A stretch of DNA of 14,164 nt from UBA10161 sp964581105 (lineage in GTDB: Archaea > Micrarchaeota > Micrarchaeia > Anstonellales > Anstonellaceae): contig CAZOMB010000024.1 in the NCBI GenBank assembly GCA_964581105.1, positions 1 to 14,164 on the forward strand, given 5' to 3'. The first letter of the stretch is position 1, and every line of letters starts with the position of its first letter. Below are positions 13,302 to 14,164 of the stretch, piece by piece. Below the pieces are notes generated by a model. It ran no database searches and was not told the DNA's origin. It saw only the letters and a program-made list of their open reading frames with translations. Position numbers and translations under genes: made by a program.

Positions 13302-13724
13302 ATGCCAATATTTGTAATCAGTGCAGAATCTGCTGATTTAGCATCTGACAAATTTTTGAGGAAATTTGTCATACATGAGCACCATGCAAAAAACCTGCAC
13401 TGGGACCTAAGGTTAGAGATGCAGGGGGTTTTGAAAAGCTGGGCTGTGCCAAAAGAGCCCTCTTTAGACCCAAAAGTGAAAAGACTGGCAGTTTCTGTTG
13501 ATGACCATGAGCTTTCTTATGCTGATTTTGAAGGGGAAATACCAGAAGGAAATTATGGGGCAGGAAAAGTGAAAATCTGGGATAAAGGAGAGTATGGGCT
13601 TATTGAAAAAAAGCCAGGTAAGCTGGTTGTTGACCTAAAGGGCAGTAAATTAAAGGGAAAATACTGCCTAATTCAGCTAAAAGACAGTAAAAACTGGCTG
13701 TTTTTCAAGAAAAAAGAAAAATAA
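13302..13724 (+). CDS. Stand-alone LigD-type 3'-phosphoesterase (DNA end healing)
   Basis: 140 aa, the size of an isolated LigD phosphoesterase (PE) domain. The family core is complete: FVIHEHHAKNLHWDLRLE (22-39), SWAVPKEPS (46-54), DDHELSYADFEGEIPEGNYG (67-86), IWDKGEY (92-98), and LKGKYCL plus NWLFFKK at the end. Metal and phosphate ligands align with Pseudomonas LigD by a constant offset of 15: H27, H33, D35, R37, H69 and Y73 for H42, H48, D50, R52, H84 and Y88. Such enzymes trim 3'-phosphate and 3'-ribonucleotide ends for ligation. No ligase or primase domain is attached; stand-alone archaeal PE proteins are known. GGGTGA, overlapping the previous stop, serves as ribosome-binding site. 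It is the last gene of the nth operon, followed by a terminator. Confidence 0.93.
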   Translation: MPIFVISAESADLASDKFLRKFVIHEHHAKNLHWDLRLEMQGVLKSWAVPKEPSLDPKVKRLAVSVDDHELSYADFEGEIPEGNYGAGKVKIWDKGEYGLIEKKPGKLVVDLKGSKLKGKYCLIQLKDSKNWLFFKKKEK

Positions 13725-13741
13725 GGGCTTGGTTAGCCCTT
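13723..13741 (+). terminator. Terminator of the nth operon
   Basis: AAGGGCT (13723-13729) and AGCCCTT (13735-13741) form a 7-bp stem with loop TGGTT, followed by a T-rich tract (TTTCTTT). It overlaps the stop codon of the phosphoesterase gene. Confidence 0.7.
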
Positions 13742-13765
13742 TTTCTTTAGTGCTTTTTCCTTTGG

Positions 13766-13790
13766 GTGGAACTCGCTTTGCTCGTTCCAC
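13766..13790. repeat. Inverted repeat between convergent genes
   Basis: GTGGAAC (13766-13772) and GTTCCAC (13784-13790) form a 7-bp perfect stem with an 11-base loop TCGCTTTGCTC. It lies between two terminator-like hairpins, in the gap between the nth operon and the surface-protein gene. Confidence 0.5.
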
Positions 13791-13793
13791 TGC

Positions 13794-13820
13794 AGGAAAA
13801 AACCCTTATGGTTTTTTCCT
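13794..13820 (-). terminator. Hairpin overlapping the surface-protein stop
   Basis: AGGAAAAAACC (13794-13804) and GGTTTTTTCCT (13810-13820) form a perfect 11-bp stem with loop CTTAT. The minus-strand stop codon (13806-13808) is in the loop, and a T6 run on the minus strand follows in the 3' arm. A terminator of the minus-strand gene is likely. Confidence 0.6.
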
Positions 13821-14164
13821 TCCTTTTACCAGCAGGAAGTACACTGCTCCAATAACTATCAGTATTGCCAGCAGAATTACTGCCAGGCTTATTCCTGATA
13901 GAATGCCAGTAGATTCCTCTTGCTCTGGCTCAGCAATTACTACTGGCTCATCAGGAGTTACTGCTGGTTGTGCCTCTGGCTCTGTCTCCTCCCCTGGCAC
14001 TTGCTCCTCTGCTTCTGGCTCTGCCTCTTCTTCAGGTATTTCTGGCACTGCTGCTTGTTCTTTGCTGGCAGCCATGGAATAAGTTGTGAAGTCTTCTACT
14101 CTTGAGGGGGGCACCCATGAGGAAACAGAGTATGTAATTGTCTTTGACTCTCCTGGGGAAAACT
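13806..14164 (-). CDS. Membrane-anchored surface protein, C-terminal part (5' end outside window)
   Basis: The frame is open to the window edge, giving 118 visible residues; the start lies beyond 14164. The visible order begins with FSPGESKTITYSVSSW, an extracellular beta-sandwich type ending common in archaeal surface proteins. A low-complexity Glu/Pro/Ala linker follows (EIPEEEAEPEAEEQVPGEE and similar). Next comes one hydrophobic helix (LAVILLAILIVIGAVYFLLV) and a short basic tail, KGRKKP. This architecture fits a type I membrane protein with its bulk outside the cell, a flexible stalk and a C-terminal anchor. The ligand or substrate cannot be inferred. A GTG near 14114 could be read as a start, but the sequence upstream stays open and protein-like, so a partial gene is more likely. 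It converges with the nth operon. Confidence 0.75.
   Translation of the reverse strand, partial: FSPGESKTITYSVSSWVPPSRVEDFTTYSMAASKEQAAVPEIPEEEAEPEAEEQVPGEETEPEAQPAVTPDEPVVIAEPEQEESTGILSGISLAVILLAILIVIGAVYFLLVKGRKKP

Overview
The window is archaeal. It carries both subunits of the archaea-specific replicative polymerase PolD, an archaeal two-KH-domain ribosome-assembly protein (Dim2/Pno1 type), a UPF0147 protein, an intron-containing tRNA-Arg(UCU), AT-rich TATA boxes about 26-30 bp from inferred starts, and Shine-Dalgarno sites of the GGTGAT/GAGG type. PolD argues against most Crenarchaeota. A DPANN lineage (e.g. Diapherotrites-like) or a euryarchaeon is plausible, but nothing here proves the phylum.

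Layout: (1) 1-294, the 3' end of a small membrane-protein gene (+), convergent across a hairpin with 343-810 (-), a CCPxF/PWD/YTTCPKCAK family protein. (2) 939-1466 (-), the KH protein, sharing a 122-bp divergent promoter region with (3) 1589-6675 (+), three consecutive large genes of unknown function (467, 564 and 641 aa). These three are mutually related: by eye they consist of 11 diverged copies of one alpha/beta module of roughly 100-125 residues, and the second and third genes share an identical 25-nt leader/start region. This tandem array is the main undescribed system in the window. (4) 11873-6678 (-), an apparent operon UPF0147 - polB (DP1) - polC (DP2); polB has a TTG start, its stop abuts the polC ATG, and polC ends only 2 bp from the third repeat-protein gene. 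(5) 12042-12249 (-), tRNA-Arg(UCU) with a 133-nt intron, followed by hairpins, a 13-nt copy of its own 3' end and a T8 tract. (6) 12304-13724 (+), a compact operon of endonuclease III (nth), a small three-helix membrane protein and a stand-alone LigD-type 3'-phosphoesterase, ended by a hairpin terminator. (7) 13806 to the window end (-), the C-terminus of a membrane-anchored surface protein.

Functionally, the right half is replication and repair: PolD, Nth (oxidised-base removal) and a 3'-end-healing phosphoesterase. The tRNA and nth share one near-palindromic TATA box placed about 27 bp from each. The repeat proteins have no predicted membrane segments or signal peptides and no motif I recognise; they look cytosolic, and their role is unknown. 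No stretch longer than 300 bp lacks a gene. I saw no CRISPR array, transposase or integrase.
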